A stretch of DNA of 64,000 nt from Streptomyces sp. 3214.6 (lineage in GTDB: Bacteria > Actinomycetota > Actinomycetes > Streptomycetales > Streptomycetaceae). Of this stretch, positions 35,072-42,787 are shown in pieces. Under the pieces are notes generated by a model. It saw only the letters and a list, made by a program, of their open reading frames with translations. It was not told the origin of the DNA and did not search any database. The position numbers and the translations under genes were made by a program. Position 1 is the first letter of the stretch; each line of letters opens with the position of its first letter. The DNA is taken from positions 2,790,001 through 2,854,000 of the forward strand of contig NZ_LT670819.1 of the NCBI RefSeq assembly GCF_900129855.1, given 5' to 3'.

Positions 35072-35611
35072 TCACGGCGAGAGTGACGGTGTGCTCGGGT
35101 CGGACGGGGTCGTCTGCCGCCCGGAGGGGCTCGGCTCGCCCACGGGGGTGCGGGCGGTGTCCGGGACAGCGGTGCCGTCGGGGGCAGTCGAGGGCAGGCG
35201 GTCCGGGGCGGGGGTGGCGGCCCCCTGCGTAGGGCGCTCGGTGCCGGGCACGACGGACGGCGAGGGCGTGGGCGGCGAGGGCATGGACGACGACGGCACG
35301 GAGGGTGAAGGCGTGGGCGCCGTCGGGGAACTGCTCATCGGGGGCGGGGCGAGCGGGACCGCCGGGCGGGCGGGCGTGTCGGACGCAGTCAGGCGCAGCG
35401 GGAGCAGGACGGCGAGCGCGGCGACGGCGCAGGTCGCGCCGACGCCTGCCGCGGCGCGCAGCACCCGGCGGCGGGCCGCGCCGCGACGGATCTGCTCGTA
35501 CCGGCCGGGCGGCGGGCCGAGGTGGCCGGGGGTGGGGCGCAGGATGACGGTGAGCGGGTCGTCGGGGTCGAGGTCCGGGCCGTCGTCGAAGTCGTCAGCG
35601 GGTGTGATCAA
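35072..35611 (-). CDS. Single-pass membrane protein co-encoded with ECF sigma factor (possible anti-sigma factor)
   Basis: A 179-residue protein starting at TTG 35611, supported by GAGGAG five bases upstream. An acidic N-terminus (DDFDDGPDLDPDDPL) and a basic patch precede one hydrophobic helix (about 55-75). After it lies a 100-residue Pro/Ser/Thr-rich extracellular tail (PTPSPSVPSSS and similar). It overlaps the sigma-factor stop by 17 bases, so the two are coupled. This layout (short cytoplasmic part, one helix, outer tail) is that of many membrane anti-sigma factors, but it has no zinc motif. The function is inferred from context. Confidence 0.75.
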   Translation of the reverse strand: MITPADDFDDGPDLDPDDPLTVILRPTPGHLGPPPGRYEQIRRGAARRRVLRAAAGVGATCAVAALAVLLPLRLTASDTPARPAVPLAPPPMSSSPTAPTPSPSVPSSSMPSPPTPSPSVVPGTERPTQGAATPAPDRLPSTAPDGTAVPDTARTPVGEPSPSGRQTTPSDPSTPSLSP

Positions 35612-36092
35612 GGCTTCTCCTCAGATGGGCGCGGAGCAGTTCGCGGGCCGCGTGCAGGTCTGCCTTGACGGTTCCTTCCTTGCGCCCGGTCAGCACGGAC
35701 ACCTCCCTGATCGGCATGTCAGCGTAGTAGTGCAGCAGGATCGGGACGCGCAGCCGGTCGGGCAGCGACTGCACGAGCAGCCGCACAGAGGGGTCGGCCG
35801 GTTCGGCGGGCGGGGCGACGGCGGCCTCGACGGTGGCCCTGCGCACGGCCCTGCGCTCCCGCTCGAGCTTGCGCCAGTGGTCGCGGACCAGGTTGGCGGC
35901 GGTGACGAAGAGGAAGCCCTGGGGCTCCGCCACGCTCGTCCAGCGGGCCCAGAGCCGGGTGAACGCCTCCGAGGCGATCTCGTGCGCCGTCTCGTCGTCG
36001 TCGACGAGACGGCGGCACCAGCCGGCGAGGCGTGGGTAGAGGGCGGCGAACAGCTCGGACGCCGCCCTCTCGCGCGTGCGTGACCGTTTCAA
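35595..36092 (-). CDS. ECF RNA polymerase sigma factor (SigE-like)
   Basis: A 165-residue ECF sigma factor. Region 2: LFAALYPRLAGWCRRLVDDDETAHEIASEAFTRLW and GFLFVTAANLVRDHWRK; region 4: PILLHYYADMPIREVSVLTGRKEGTVKADLHAARELL. (Motifs are spread over about residues 12-160.) It starts at TTG 36092, whose TGA-overlap (TTGA) with the upstream sortase stop and the upstream GGGAGA support this choice. It lies between the sortase gene and the membrane protein, so it may control cell-surface genes together with them. Confidence 0.88.
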   Translation of the reverse strand: MKRSRTRERAASELFAALYPRLAGWCRRLVDDDETAHEIASEAFTRLWARWTSVAEPQGFLFVTAANLVRDHWRKLERERRAVRRATVEAAVAPPAEPADPSVRLLVQSLPDRLRVPILLHYYADMPIREVSVLTGRKEGTVKADLHAARELLRAHLRRSLDHTR

Positions 36093-36754
36093 CGTTCTCC
36101 CGCGGAACTCGACGCGGCACCGGAACCGGTGCTCAGCGCGGCGAAGACGATCACGTTGTCGCGGTACCCGTCGCCGGTACGGGGCCCGCCGCACGTGATG
36201 AGACGCAGTTCGGGCCGGTCCACGTTCCCGTAGACCTCCTCGGTAGGGAACCGCGCCTTGTCGACGGTCCGTACATCGGTGACGGCGAACGCGGCCGTCG
36301 TGCCGTTCTCCAGGCGCGCCTCGATCCGGTCGCCCCGGTGCAGCCGGTCGAGGTGGCGGAAGACGCCGTCGCCGTACCGGCCGACCGTGACATGGGCGAG
36401 GATCACCGACGGACCGGTCTCCCCCGGTGTCGGCGAGTGCTCGTACCACCCCGCCCGGTCGTGCTTCTCGACGGGAGGCACCTGCACGCTGCCGTCGCCG
36501 GCCAGCCCCAGCCGCATGACCCGGGTGTCGACCCCGATGGCCGGAATCCGCAGCCCGACCGGCGCCGAGCGGGCAAGGGGACGCGCCGCCCGGCCGGAGG
36601 GGGTCGAGGACGCGCCCGGGGTCCGTGCGGCGGTCGTGGCGACCGGGTCGGCGGAGGCGGCCGGGGCGTCGTCGGCCGCGTGGCCGGCGCAGCCCGTGAG
36701 CAGCAGCACCGCCAGGGCCGTCAGGGCCGGGGCGCGCCTGGAGAGCGCCCTCAT
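36089..36754 (-). CDS. Class F sortase
   Basis: A 221-residue lipoprotein-like sortase. The signal ends in LLLTGCAG (C22), suggesting lipid anchoring. The catalytic set is visible: H121 (VILAHVTVG), C188 (LRLITCGGP) and R198 (GDGYRDNV). The context PVGLRIPAIGVDTRV and a small C-terminus place it in class F, the actinobacterial group. It overlaps both neighbours by four bases (ATGA with the substrate-like gene upstream, TTGA with the sigma gene downstream). It would attach or process surface proteins, the adjacent 36751-37113 product being the obvious candidate. Confidence 0.9.
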   Translation of the reverse strand: MRALSRRAPALTALAVLLLTGCAGHAADDAPAASADPVATTAARTPGASSTPSGRAARPLARSAPVGLRIPAIGVDTRVMRLGLAGDGSVQVPPVEKHDRAGWYEHSPTPGETGPSVILAHVTVGRYGDGVFRHLDRLHRGDRIEARLENGTTAAFAVTDVRTVDKARFPTEEVYGNVDRPELRLITCGGPRTGDGYRDNVIVFAALSTGSGAASSSAGER

Positions 36755-37113
36755 GCGCCGGTCGCCCTCCGGCGCCGTACGACGTAGAAGGCCGCGCCGG
36801 CCGCCGCGAGCGCCGCGGCCGCGCTGCCGCCGATCACTCCGGTGTGGCTCTCGGAGGGCTCCGCGACGCCGGTGTCGGCCGCTCCCCTGGGCACGACGCT
36901 CACCTGGCTCGGCATGGTGCTCGGGGCCGTGCTGGCCGCGGGCGCGGCGCTCGGGGCGGTGGAGGGGTCGGCCGGAGCCTCGCTCGCCGCCGGGGTGGCG
37001 GCGCTGGGGACGGGGGTCGGCGTGCCGTCGGCGAGCGCGGGGGCCGCGCCCGCCAGCAGGGCGGCGCCGGCAACTGCCAGGGCGGCGAAGCCCGTTCGGG
37101 GCATGAGTCGCAT
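36751..37113 (-). CDS. Secreted protein with C-terminal membrane anchor (candidate sortase partner)
   Basis: A 120-residue protein with a Sec signal (MRLMPRTGFAALAVAGAALL...ALA, cleaved near 29). An Ala/Pro/Ser/Thr-rich body, then PRGAADTGVAEPSESHTG, a hydrophobic helix (about 92-110) and the basic tail VVRRRRATGA follow. The end has the layout of a sortase sorting signal, but there is no clean LPxTG; ADTG or SHTG are the nearest tetrapeptides. It is the first gene of a four-gene unit with the sortase, ECF sigma factor and membrane protein. Confidence 0.82.
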   Translation of the reverse strand: MRLMPRTGFAALAVAGAALLAGAAPALADGTPTPVPSAATPAASEAPADPSTAPSAAPAASTAPSTMPSQVSVVPRGAADTGVAEPSESHTGVIGGSAAAALAAAGAAFYVVRRRRATGA

Positions 37114-37275
37114 GAATCGCTCTCTTTCATCGGTCCGTTGACGGATCGAGCGGAGAGACGAGGCAGCCCGGGAACAGGTTGTAAAGAGATGGCAAAGCCC
37201 TTTTCGGGGGTCCCGGCCGGGAAATTCGGGGGTCCCAGCCGGGAAAGGGGCGCAGGCGGATCGGCGCCAGGCGGC

Positions 37276-38091
37276 CTACTCGGGCTTCCTTCCCCAGGCG
37301 GTGAGCATGCCGGCCGACAGCGCGGCGCATTCGTCGGAGTCCAGGTACCGGATCGCCTCCTCAACGGCCGGCTCGTCGACCAGGCCGGTGGCGAGGATCG
37401 CCGCTCTGCTCCGCTCCCAGGTGTCCGCCCAGAAGCGGCTGATGGGACTGCCCGGCAGCAGCGGCGGCACATGAATCTCGGCGGCGACGGACGCGAGCCC
37501 CGCCCCGCGCAGCAGGTGCGGGTACGACGGCACCCAGGAGACATCGGTGCCGATGGCGGCCCCCAGCCCCTGCCACATCGCCCGCATCACCGCGGTGTAC
37601 GGCGTGCCGGGCGTCCGGTCGCTCGTCAGGTCGACCGCGTCACTGAGCACCAGCACACCGCCGGGCGCGACGAGTTCGGCGAGATGCGTGATCAGACGGT
37701 CGTGCTCGGGCAGATGCATCAGCACGAAGCGCGCGTGAACGAGCCGGAACCGGCCGGGGGCGAAGTGCGGGGCGGTGATGTCGGCCTTCAGCACGTCGAG
37801 CCCGGGCACGGCCCGCTCGGTGAGGAAACGTACGTCGCGGTCCACGGCGAGGACGCTCGCCACCCCGGCCTCGTCCAGCAGCCGGCGGGAGACCGTGCCC
37901 GTACCGGCGCCCACGTCGAGGCACCGCCATCCCGGGCCGGCCCCGAGGGCCCGCAGCCGCGTCATGGTGAAGTCGTCGTAGGCGAGGGCGCCGAAGTCGA
38001 TGCGCTCGCCCTCGCCCGCACGTTCGGGACCGAAGACGGTTTCGCCGTAGCGGCCGTCGCCCGGCGCGCCCCCGTGTGGAGGGGCGCTCAC
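37276..38091 (-). CDS. SAM-dependent class I methyltransferase
   Basis: A 271-residue methyltransferase starting at GTG 38091. SAM-binding motif I is CLDVGAGTGTVSRRLLDEAG (about 75-95), followed by VLAVDRDVRFL and VHARFVLMHLPEHDRLI (motif II/III) and GGVLVLSDAVDL. The N-terminal part contains GDGRYGETVFGPERAGEGERIDFGALAYDD, seen in Streptomyces small-molecule methyltransferases. The start overlaps the stop of a 16-codon ORF (GTGA at 38088-38091), so its translation is probably coupled to that peptide. The substrate is unknown. Confidence 0.87.
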   Translation of the reverse strand: MSAPPHGGAPGDGRYGETVFGPERAGEGERIDFGALAYDDFTMTRLRALGAGPGWRCLDVGAGTGTVSRRLLDEAGVASVLAVDRDVRFLTERAVPGLDVLKADITAPHFAPGRFRLVHARFVLMHLPEHDRLITHLAELVAPGGVLVLSDAVDLTSDRTPGTPYTAVMRAMWQGLGAAIGTDVSWVPSYPHLLRGAGLASVAAEIHVPPLLPGSPISRFWADTWERSRAAILATGLVDEPAVEEAIRYLDSDECAALSAGMLTAWGRKPE

Positions 38092-38138
38092 GTCGCAGTC
38101 GGCTCGACGCCGAGGGTGTCGTCGTCGAACGGTTTCAT
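38088..38138 (-). CDS. 16-residue peptide ORF overlapping the methyltransferase start
   Basis: ATG 38138 is followed by 15 sense codons and TGA; the product is MKPFDDDTLGVEPTAT. AGAGG stands seven bases upstream, and 13 of 15 third positions are G or C. The stop overlaps the methyltransferase GTG (GTGA). It could be a leader peptide that sets translation of the enzyme, or the enzyme's peptide substrate. I know of no homologue. Confidence 0.55.
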   Translation of the reverse strand: MKPFDDDTLGVEPTAT

Positions 38139-38280
38139 GGCCGGGCCTCTCGCGCGGTGGGACGGTGCCGGGGGACGGCGGTCCCGAGACCGCCTGCGCA
38201 CCGATCGTCCACCGGCGGCCGCCCTCGCGGCCGAGGCGCGCCGCGCCTGAGCCGATCGGCTCAGAGGGGAGCGTCGAAAG

Positions 38281-38311
38281 GCGAGGGGCGTGCGCACGGC
38301 ACGCCCCTCGC
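38281..38311 (-). terminator. Terminator downstream of the 38328-39767 aldehyde dehydrogenase
   Basis: A perfect 13-base-pair stem (38281-38293 with 38299-38311) with a 5-base loop, 17 bases after the stop codon. It separates the dehydrogenase from the peptide and methyltransferase genes on the same strand. Confidence 0.88.
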
Positions 38312-38327
38312 TGCGGTGGCCCGCCTC

Positions 38328-39767
38328 CTACACGTCCAGGGACGTCATCACGTGCTTGATGCGCGTGTAGTCGTCGAAGCCGTAGGCCGACAGGTCCTTG
38401 CCGTAGCCGGACTTCTTGAAGCCGCCGTGGGGCATCTCGGCGACCAGCGGGATGTGGGTGTTGATCCACACGCAGCCGAAGTCCAGCTTCTTGGACATGC
38501 GCATCGCCCGCCCGTGGTCCTTGGTCCACACGGAGGAGGCGAGGGCGTACTCGACGCCGTTGGCCCACTCCACCGCCTGGTCCTCGTCGGTGAAGGACTG
38601 AACGGTGATGACCGGTCCGAAGACCTCGTTCTGGATGATCTCGTCGTCCTGCTTCAGCCCGGACACGACGGTCGCGGCGTAGAAGTAGCCCTTCTCGCCG
38701 ACCCGCTGGCCGCCCGCCTCGACCTTGGCGTGGGCGGGCAGCCGCTCGATGAAGCCGGTGACCTGCTTGAGCTGGTTGGGGTTGTTCAGCGGGCCGTAGA
38801 GCACGTCCTCGTCGTCCGGCTGGCCGGTCTTCGTCTCGGCCGCGGCCTTGGCGAGCGCGGCGACGAACTCGTCGTGGATCGACTCCTGGACGAGGACGCG
38901 GGTGGCCGCCGTACAGTCCTGGCCTGCGTTGAAGTAGCCGGCCACGGAGATGTCCTCGACGGCCTTGGCGATGTCGGTGTCCTCGAAGACGACGACCGGC
39001 GCCTTGCCGCCCAGCTCCAGGTGGACGCGCTTGACGTCCTTGGCCGCGGACTCGGCGACAGACATGCCGGCGCGGACCGAGCCGGTGATGGAGGCCATCG
39101 CCGGGGTCGGGTGCTCGACCATCAGCCGGCCGGTGTCACGGTCGCCGGTGACGACGTTGAAGACGCCCTTGGGCAGGATCGAGCCGACGATGTCGGCGAT
39201 CAGGACGGTGGAGGCGGGCGTCGTGTCCGACGGCTTGAGCACCACCGTGTTGCCCGCGGCGATCGCCGGGGCGAACTTCCACACGGCCATCATCATCGGG
39301 TAGTTCCACGGCGCGACCTGCGCGCAGACGCCGACCGGCTCACGGCGGACGATCGACGTCATCCCGTCCATGTACTCGCCGGCCGAGCGCCCCTCCAGCA
39401 TCCGGGCGGCCCCCGCGAAGAAGCGGATCTGGTCGACCATCGGCGGGATCTCCTCGGACCGCGTGAGCCCGATCGGCTTGCCCGTGTTCTCCACCTCGGC
39501 CGCGATGAGTTCCTCGGCGCGCTCCTCGAACGCGTCCGCGATCTTCAGCAGGGCCTTCTGACGCTCGGACGGGGTGGTGTCGCGCCAGCCCGGGAAGGCC
39601 TTGGCCGCGGCCGCCATCGCGGCGTCGACGTCCGCCTGGCCGGACAGCGGCGCGGTCGCGTACGCCTCGCCCGTCGCGGGGTTGACCACGTCGGTGGTCC
39701 GTCCGTCGACGGCGTCCCGGAACTCACCGTCGATGTAGTTGCGCAGACGACGCAGCTCGGTGCTCAC
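38328..39767 (-). CDS. Gamma-aminobutyraldehyde (betaine-aldehyde family) dehydrogenase
   Basis: A 479-residue aldehyde dehydrogenase starting at GTG 39767, which has an AGGAGG site; frames further upstream lack support. Motifs: VAPWNYPMMMAVWK, VLKPSDTTPASTVLI, ITGSVRAGMSVAE, VHLELGGKAPVVVFED and YFNAGQDCTAATRVLVQ. The enzyme belongs with gamma-aminobutyraldehyde dehydrogenases. It is divergent from an Lrp/AsnC regulator gene and its class III aminotransferase partner. Likely step: oxidation of 4-aminobutyraldehyde, formed by putrescine transamination, to GABA. It is a paralogue of the enzyme in the pot operon. Confidence 0.93.
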   Translation of the reverse strand: MSTELRRLRNYIDGEFRDAVDGRTTDVVNPATGEAYATAPLSGQADVDAAMAAAAKAFPGWRDTTPSERQKALLKIADAFEERAEELIAAEVENTGKPIGLTRSEEIPPMVDQIRFFAGAARMLEGRSAGEYMDGMTSIVRREPVGVCAQVAPWNYPMMMAVWKFAPAIAAGNTVVLKPSDTTPASTVLIADIVGSILPKGVFNVVTGDRDTGRLMVEHPTPAMASITGSVRAGMSVAESAAKDVKRVHLELGGKAPVVVFEDTDIAKAVEDISVAGYFNAGQDCTAATRVLVQESIHDEFVAALAKAAAETKTGQPDDEDVLYGPLNNPNQLKQVTGFIERLPAHAKVEAGGQRVGEKGYFYAATVVSGLKQDDEIIQNEVFGPVITVQSFTDEDQAVEWANGVEYALASSVWTKDHGRAMRMSKKLDFGCVWINTHIPLVAEMPHGGFKKSGYGKDLSAYGFDDYTRIKHVMTSLDV

Positions 39768-39871
39768 TGCCGGCCTCCTGTCGGTTTCTGACTGTTGGGG
39801 GGTGTCCATGGACTGAGACACCCACCCTAATCCGCCCGCCCACGTTTTCAACACCCCCATCCCCGCATCGA

Positions 39872-39886
39872 CTGCGGAATCCGCAG
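39872..39886. promoter_or_regulatory. Palindromic candidate operator for the Lrp/AsnC regulator
   Basis: A perfect odd palindrome ctgcgga-a-tccgcag in the divergent region between the aldehyde dehydrogenase and the regulator gene, 105 bases from the dehydrogenase start and 75 from the regulator start. It is well placed for autoregulation and control of both transcripts. Confidence 0.6.
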
Positions 39887-39961
39887 ATCTCACTCACGTA
39901 AACAACGAATTTCATCGCATCGACCTTGCGGAACTGTCGAGACGTCGTGCACAGTGAGGCC

Positions 39962-40465
39962 GTGGCCAGTCGAAGCGCAGAGCACAGGGACTCCCGCGAG
40001 TCCAGGAACGGCAGCACCCCTCACCTCGATGCCGTCAGCCTCGCCATCATCGAGCAGCTCCAGGAGGACGGCCGCCGGCCGTACGCGGCGATCGGCAAGG
40101 CCGTCGGCCTCTCCGAGGCGGCGGTGCGTCAGCGCGTCCAGAAGCTGCTCGACCAGGGCGTGATGCAGATCGTCGCCGTCACGGACCCGCTCACCGTGGG
40201 CTTCCGCCGGCAGGCGATGGTCGGGATCAACATCGAGGGCGACGTCGAGTCCATCGCGGACGCGCTGACCGACATGCCGGAAGTCGAGTACGTGGTGATG
40301 ACGGCGGGCTCGTTCGACATCCTCGCCGAGATCGTCTGCGAGGACGACGACCATCTGCTGGACGTCATCAACAAACGCATCCGTGCCCTGCCGGGCGTGC
40401 GCTCCACCGAGAGCTTCGTCTATCTGAAGCTGAAGAAGCAGACCTACATGTGGGGAACCCGATAA
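39962..40465 (+). CDS. Lrp/AsnC family transcriptional regulator
   Basis: A 167-residue regulator. I use GTG 39962; the in-frame GTG 39947 is also possible, and neither has a strong ribosome-binding site. The DNA-binding part is HLDAVSLAIIEQLQEDGRR and YAAIGKAVGLSEAAVRQRV (about 22-62), followed by a RAM-type ligand domain with VEYVVMTAGSFDILAEIVCED. Its orthologous position in Streptomyces is next to polyamine catabolic genes, and the linked enzymes here support control of polyamine utilisation. It lies 19 bases upstream of the aminotransferase gene. Confidence 0.92.
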   Translation: MASRSAEHRDSRESRNGSTPHLDAVSLAIIEQLQEDGRRPYAAIGKAVGLSEAAVRQRVQKLLDQGVMQIVAVTDPLTVGFRRQAMVGINIEGDVESIADALTDMPEVEYVVMTAGSFDILAEIVCEDDDHLLDVINKRIRALPGVRSTESFVYLKLKKQTYMWGTR

Positions 40466-40490
40466 CCGTGAGGACCCGATAACCGTGAGC
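40457..40490. repeat. 17-base tandem duplication at the regulator/aminotransferase junction
   Basis: The unit acccgataaccgtgagg is repeated as acccgataaccgtgagc (40457-40473 and 40474-40490). The first copy holds the regulator's TAA stop and a GTG at 40468; the second holds another TAA and the aminotransferase GTG start at 40485. The duplication thus creates a four-codon mini-ORF (GTG AGG ACC CGA TAA) ahead of the true start. Confidence 0.85.
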
Positions 40491-41849
40491 ACCAAGGACC
40501 TCAGCCGCACCGCGTACGACCACCTGTGGATGCACTTCACCCGCATGTCCTCGTACGAGAACTCCCCGGTCCCGACGATCGTCCGGGGCGAGGGCACCTA
40601 CATCTACGACGACAGGGGCCGGCGCTACCTCGACGGTCTCGCGGGTCTGTTCGTGGTCCAGGCCGGTCACGGCCGCACCGAGCTGGCCGAGACCGCCTTC
40701 AAGCAGGCGCAGGAACTCGCGTTCTTCCCGGTGTGGTCCTACGCCCACCCCAAGGCCGTGGAGCTGGCGGAGCGTCTCGCCCACCACGCGCCCGGCGACC
40801 TCAACAAGGTCTTCTTCACCACCGGCGGCGGCGAGGCCGTCGAGACCGCCTGGAAGCTCGCCAAGCAGTACTTCAAGCTGCAGGGCAAGCCGACCAAGTA
40901 CAAGGTCATCTCCCGCGCGGTGGCGTACCACGGCACCCCGCAGGGCGCCCTGTCCATCACCGGCCTGCCGGCCCTGAAGGCCCCCTTCGAGCCGCTCGTC
41001 CCGGGCGCGCACAAGGTCCCGAACACCAACATCTACCGCGCCCCGATCTTCGGCGACGACCCGGAGGCCTTCGGCCGCTGGGCCGCCGACCAGATCGAGC
41101 AGCAGATCCTCTTCGAGGGCCCGGACACGGTCGCGGCGGTCTTCCTCGAGCCCGTCCAGAACGCGGGCGGCTGCTTCCCGCCCCCGCCCGGCTACTTCCA
41201 GCGGGTCCGCGAGATCTGCGACCAGTACGACGTGCTGCTCGTGTCGGACGAGGTCATCTGCGCCTTCGGCCGCCTCGGCACGATGTTCGCCTGCGACAAG
41301 TTCGGCTACGTCCCGGACATGATCACCTGCGCCAAGGGCATGACCTCCGGCTACTCCCCCATCGGCGCCTGCATCGTCAGCGACAAGCTGGCCGAGCCGT
41401 TCTACAAGGGCGACAACACCTTCCTGCACGGCTACACCTTCGGCGGCCACCCGGTCTCCGCGGCGGTCGGCCTCGCCAACCTCGACCTGTTCGAGCGCGA
41501 GGGCCTGAACCAGCATGTGCTGGACAACGAGGGCGCGTTCCGCGCGACGCTGGAGAAGCTGCACGACCTGCCGATCGTCGGCGACGTCCGCGGCAACGGC
41601 TTCTTCTACGGCATCGAGCTGGTCAAGGACAAGACGACGAAGGAGTCCTTCAACGAGGAGGAGACCGAGCGCGTCCTGTACGGCTTCCTGTCCAAGGCCC
41701 TCTTCGACAACGGCCTGTACTGCCGTGCCGACGACCGCGGCGACCCGGTCGTCCAGCTCGCCCCGCCGCTGATCTCCAACCAGGAGACGTTCGACGAGAT
41801 CGAGCAGATCCTGCGCGCCACCCTGACGGAGGCGTGGACGAAGCTGTGA
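40485..41849 (+). CDS. Class III aminotransferase, probable putrescine/diamine aminotransferase
   Basis: A 454-residue PLP enzyme from GTG 40485. Visible features include YLDGLAGLFVVQAGHGR, FFTTGGGEAVETAWKLAKQY, the PLP Asp in LLVSDEVICAFGRLG, and the Schiff-base lysine in MITCAKGMTSGYSPIG. This subgroup includes SpuC-type polyamine:pyruvate aminotransferases. With the divergent aminobutyraldehyde dehydrogenase it would make a two-step route from putrescine to GABA, feeding gabT at 15255-16589. Downstream, a 14-base palindrome (tgatcagctgatca, 41858-41871) follows the stop codon. Confidence 0.92.
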   Translation: MSTKDLSRTAYDHLWMHFTRMSSYENSPVPTIVRGEGTYIYDDRGRRYLDGLAGLFVVQAGHGRTELAETAFKQAQELAFFPVWSYAHPKAVELAERLAHHAPGDLNKVFFTTGGGEAVETAWKLAKQYFKLQGKPTKYKVISRAVAYHGTPQGALSITGLPALKAPFEPLVPGAHKVPNTNIYRAPIFGDDPEAFGRWAADQIEQQILFEGPDTVAAVFLEPVQNAGGCFPPPPGYFQRVREICDQYDVLLVSDEVICAFGRLGTMFACDKFGYVPDMITCAKGMTSGYSPIGACIVSDKLAEPFYKGDNTFLHGYTFGGHPVSAAVGLANLDLFEREGLNQHVLDNEGAFRATLEKLHDLPIVGDVRGNGFFYGIELVKDKTTKESFNEEETERVLYGFLSKALFDNGLYCRADDRGDPVVQLAPPLISNQETFDEIEQILRATLTEAWTKL

Positions 41850-42043
41850 CGTCAGCCTGATCAGCTGATCAACACCGGCCCCGACGTCGACCGTTCGAGT
41901 GAGAAACGGCGGCCCGGGGCCGCGTGCTGTCCGGATGCCCGCTCTCGCCTCCTTAGCGTGCCAGTGACCGATCGGCCCTGCCTTCGTTCCCCCGCACGGG
42001 GGATTGGCACGGGAACCACAGATCTGAAGCGAGGTGTACGCCC

Positions 42044-42787
42044 ATGGAGGCCCCGCCGGACAACGACGTGCTCTGGGCACGCTCCCTGCACTTCACGCAC
42101 CGCGACGGCTCACCCGGCCTCGGCGGGGTCTCGCTGGAGGTACGGGAGGGCGAGATCCTCGCCGTCAGCGGCCCGCGCGGCAGCGGCAAGACGACCCTGC
42201 TGCGCTGTCTGTCCGGCCTGGTGCCCGCCCAGCGTGGCGAGGTCTGGTTCAACAGCGTCCCCGTGCACACGATGGGCCCGATGGCCCGCGAACGGCTGCG
42301 CCGCGACCGCTTCGGCTGGATCGACCCGGTGCCGGTCCTCGTCCCCGAACTCAACGTCTGGGAGAACGCGGCCCTCCCCCTGATGCTGCGCGGCACCAGC
42401 CGCCGCCGGGCCAAGGTCGCGGCCCTGGAGTGGCTGGAGCGCCTCGACATCGGCGACAAGTCCCACAGCCGCCCGTTGGAACTCACCCAGGCCGAGCGCC
42501 AGCGCGTCTGCATCACCCGCGCCCTGGCCCCCGCCCCCTCCGTCCTCTTCGCGGACGAGCCGACGGCCCCCCTGCACCGCGCGGACCGGGCCCATGTCCT
42601 GCGCACCCTGACGACGGCGGCCCGCTCCCACGGCATCACCGTGGTGCTGGCCACCCACGACCCGGAGACCGCGGCCCTCGCCGACCGCACGGTGCCGCTG
42701 CTGGACGGGCGCCGGGTGAAGACGGTCCATCTGCCGCCGGTCACGGAGCAGGAAGGCCGGGGGGCCGCGTGCTCGCTCTCCGTCTGA
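42044..42787 (+). CDS. ABC transporter ATP-binding protein (LolD/MacB type)
   Basis: A 247-residue ATPase with Walker A SGPRGSGKTTLLR, a modified signature (LELTQAERQRVCITRAL instead of LSGGQ), Walker B VLFADEPTAPLH, and the H-loop VLATHDPETAALAD. The order and the phrase ADEPT place it with exporter-type (MacB/LolD) ATPases. Signature drift (LTQAE for LSGGQ) occurs in Streptomyces orthologues and may lower activity. The downstream membrane gene overlaps it by 19 bases, which makes an ATPase/permease pair. Confidence 0.92.
   Translation: MEAPPDNDVLWARSLHFTHRDGSPGLGGVSLEVREGEILAVSGPRGSGKTTLLRCLSGLVPAQRGEVWFNSVPVHTMGPMARERLRRDRFGWIDPVPVLVPELNVWENAALPLMLRGTSRRRAKVAALEWLERLDIGDKSHSRPLELTQAERQRVCITRALAPAPSVLFADEPTAPLHRADRAHVLRTLTTAARSHGITVVLATHDPETAALADRTVPLLDGRRVKTVHLPPVTEQEGRGAACSLSV

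Noticed and set aside
41858-41871. Palindrome tgatcagctgatca after the aminotransferase stop as an operator
   Set aside because: It is positioned at the 3' end of a gene with no nearby promoter evidence. It could equally be a chance or weak hairpin, so it is only mentioned in the gene entry.
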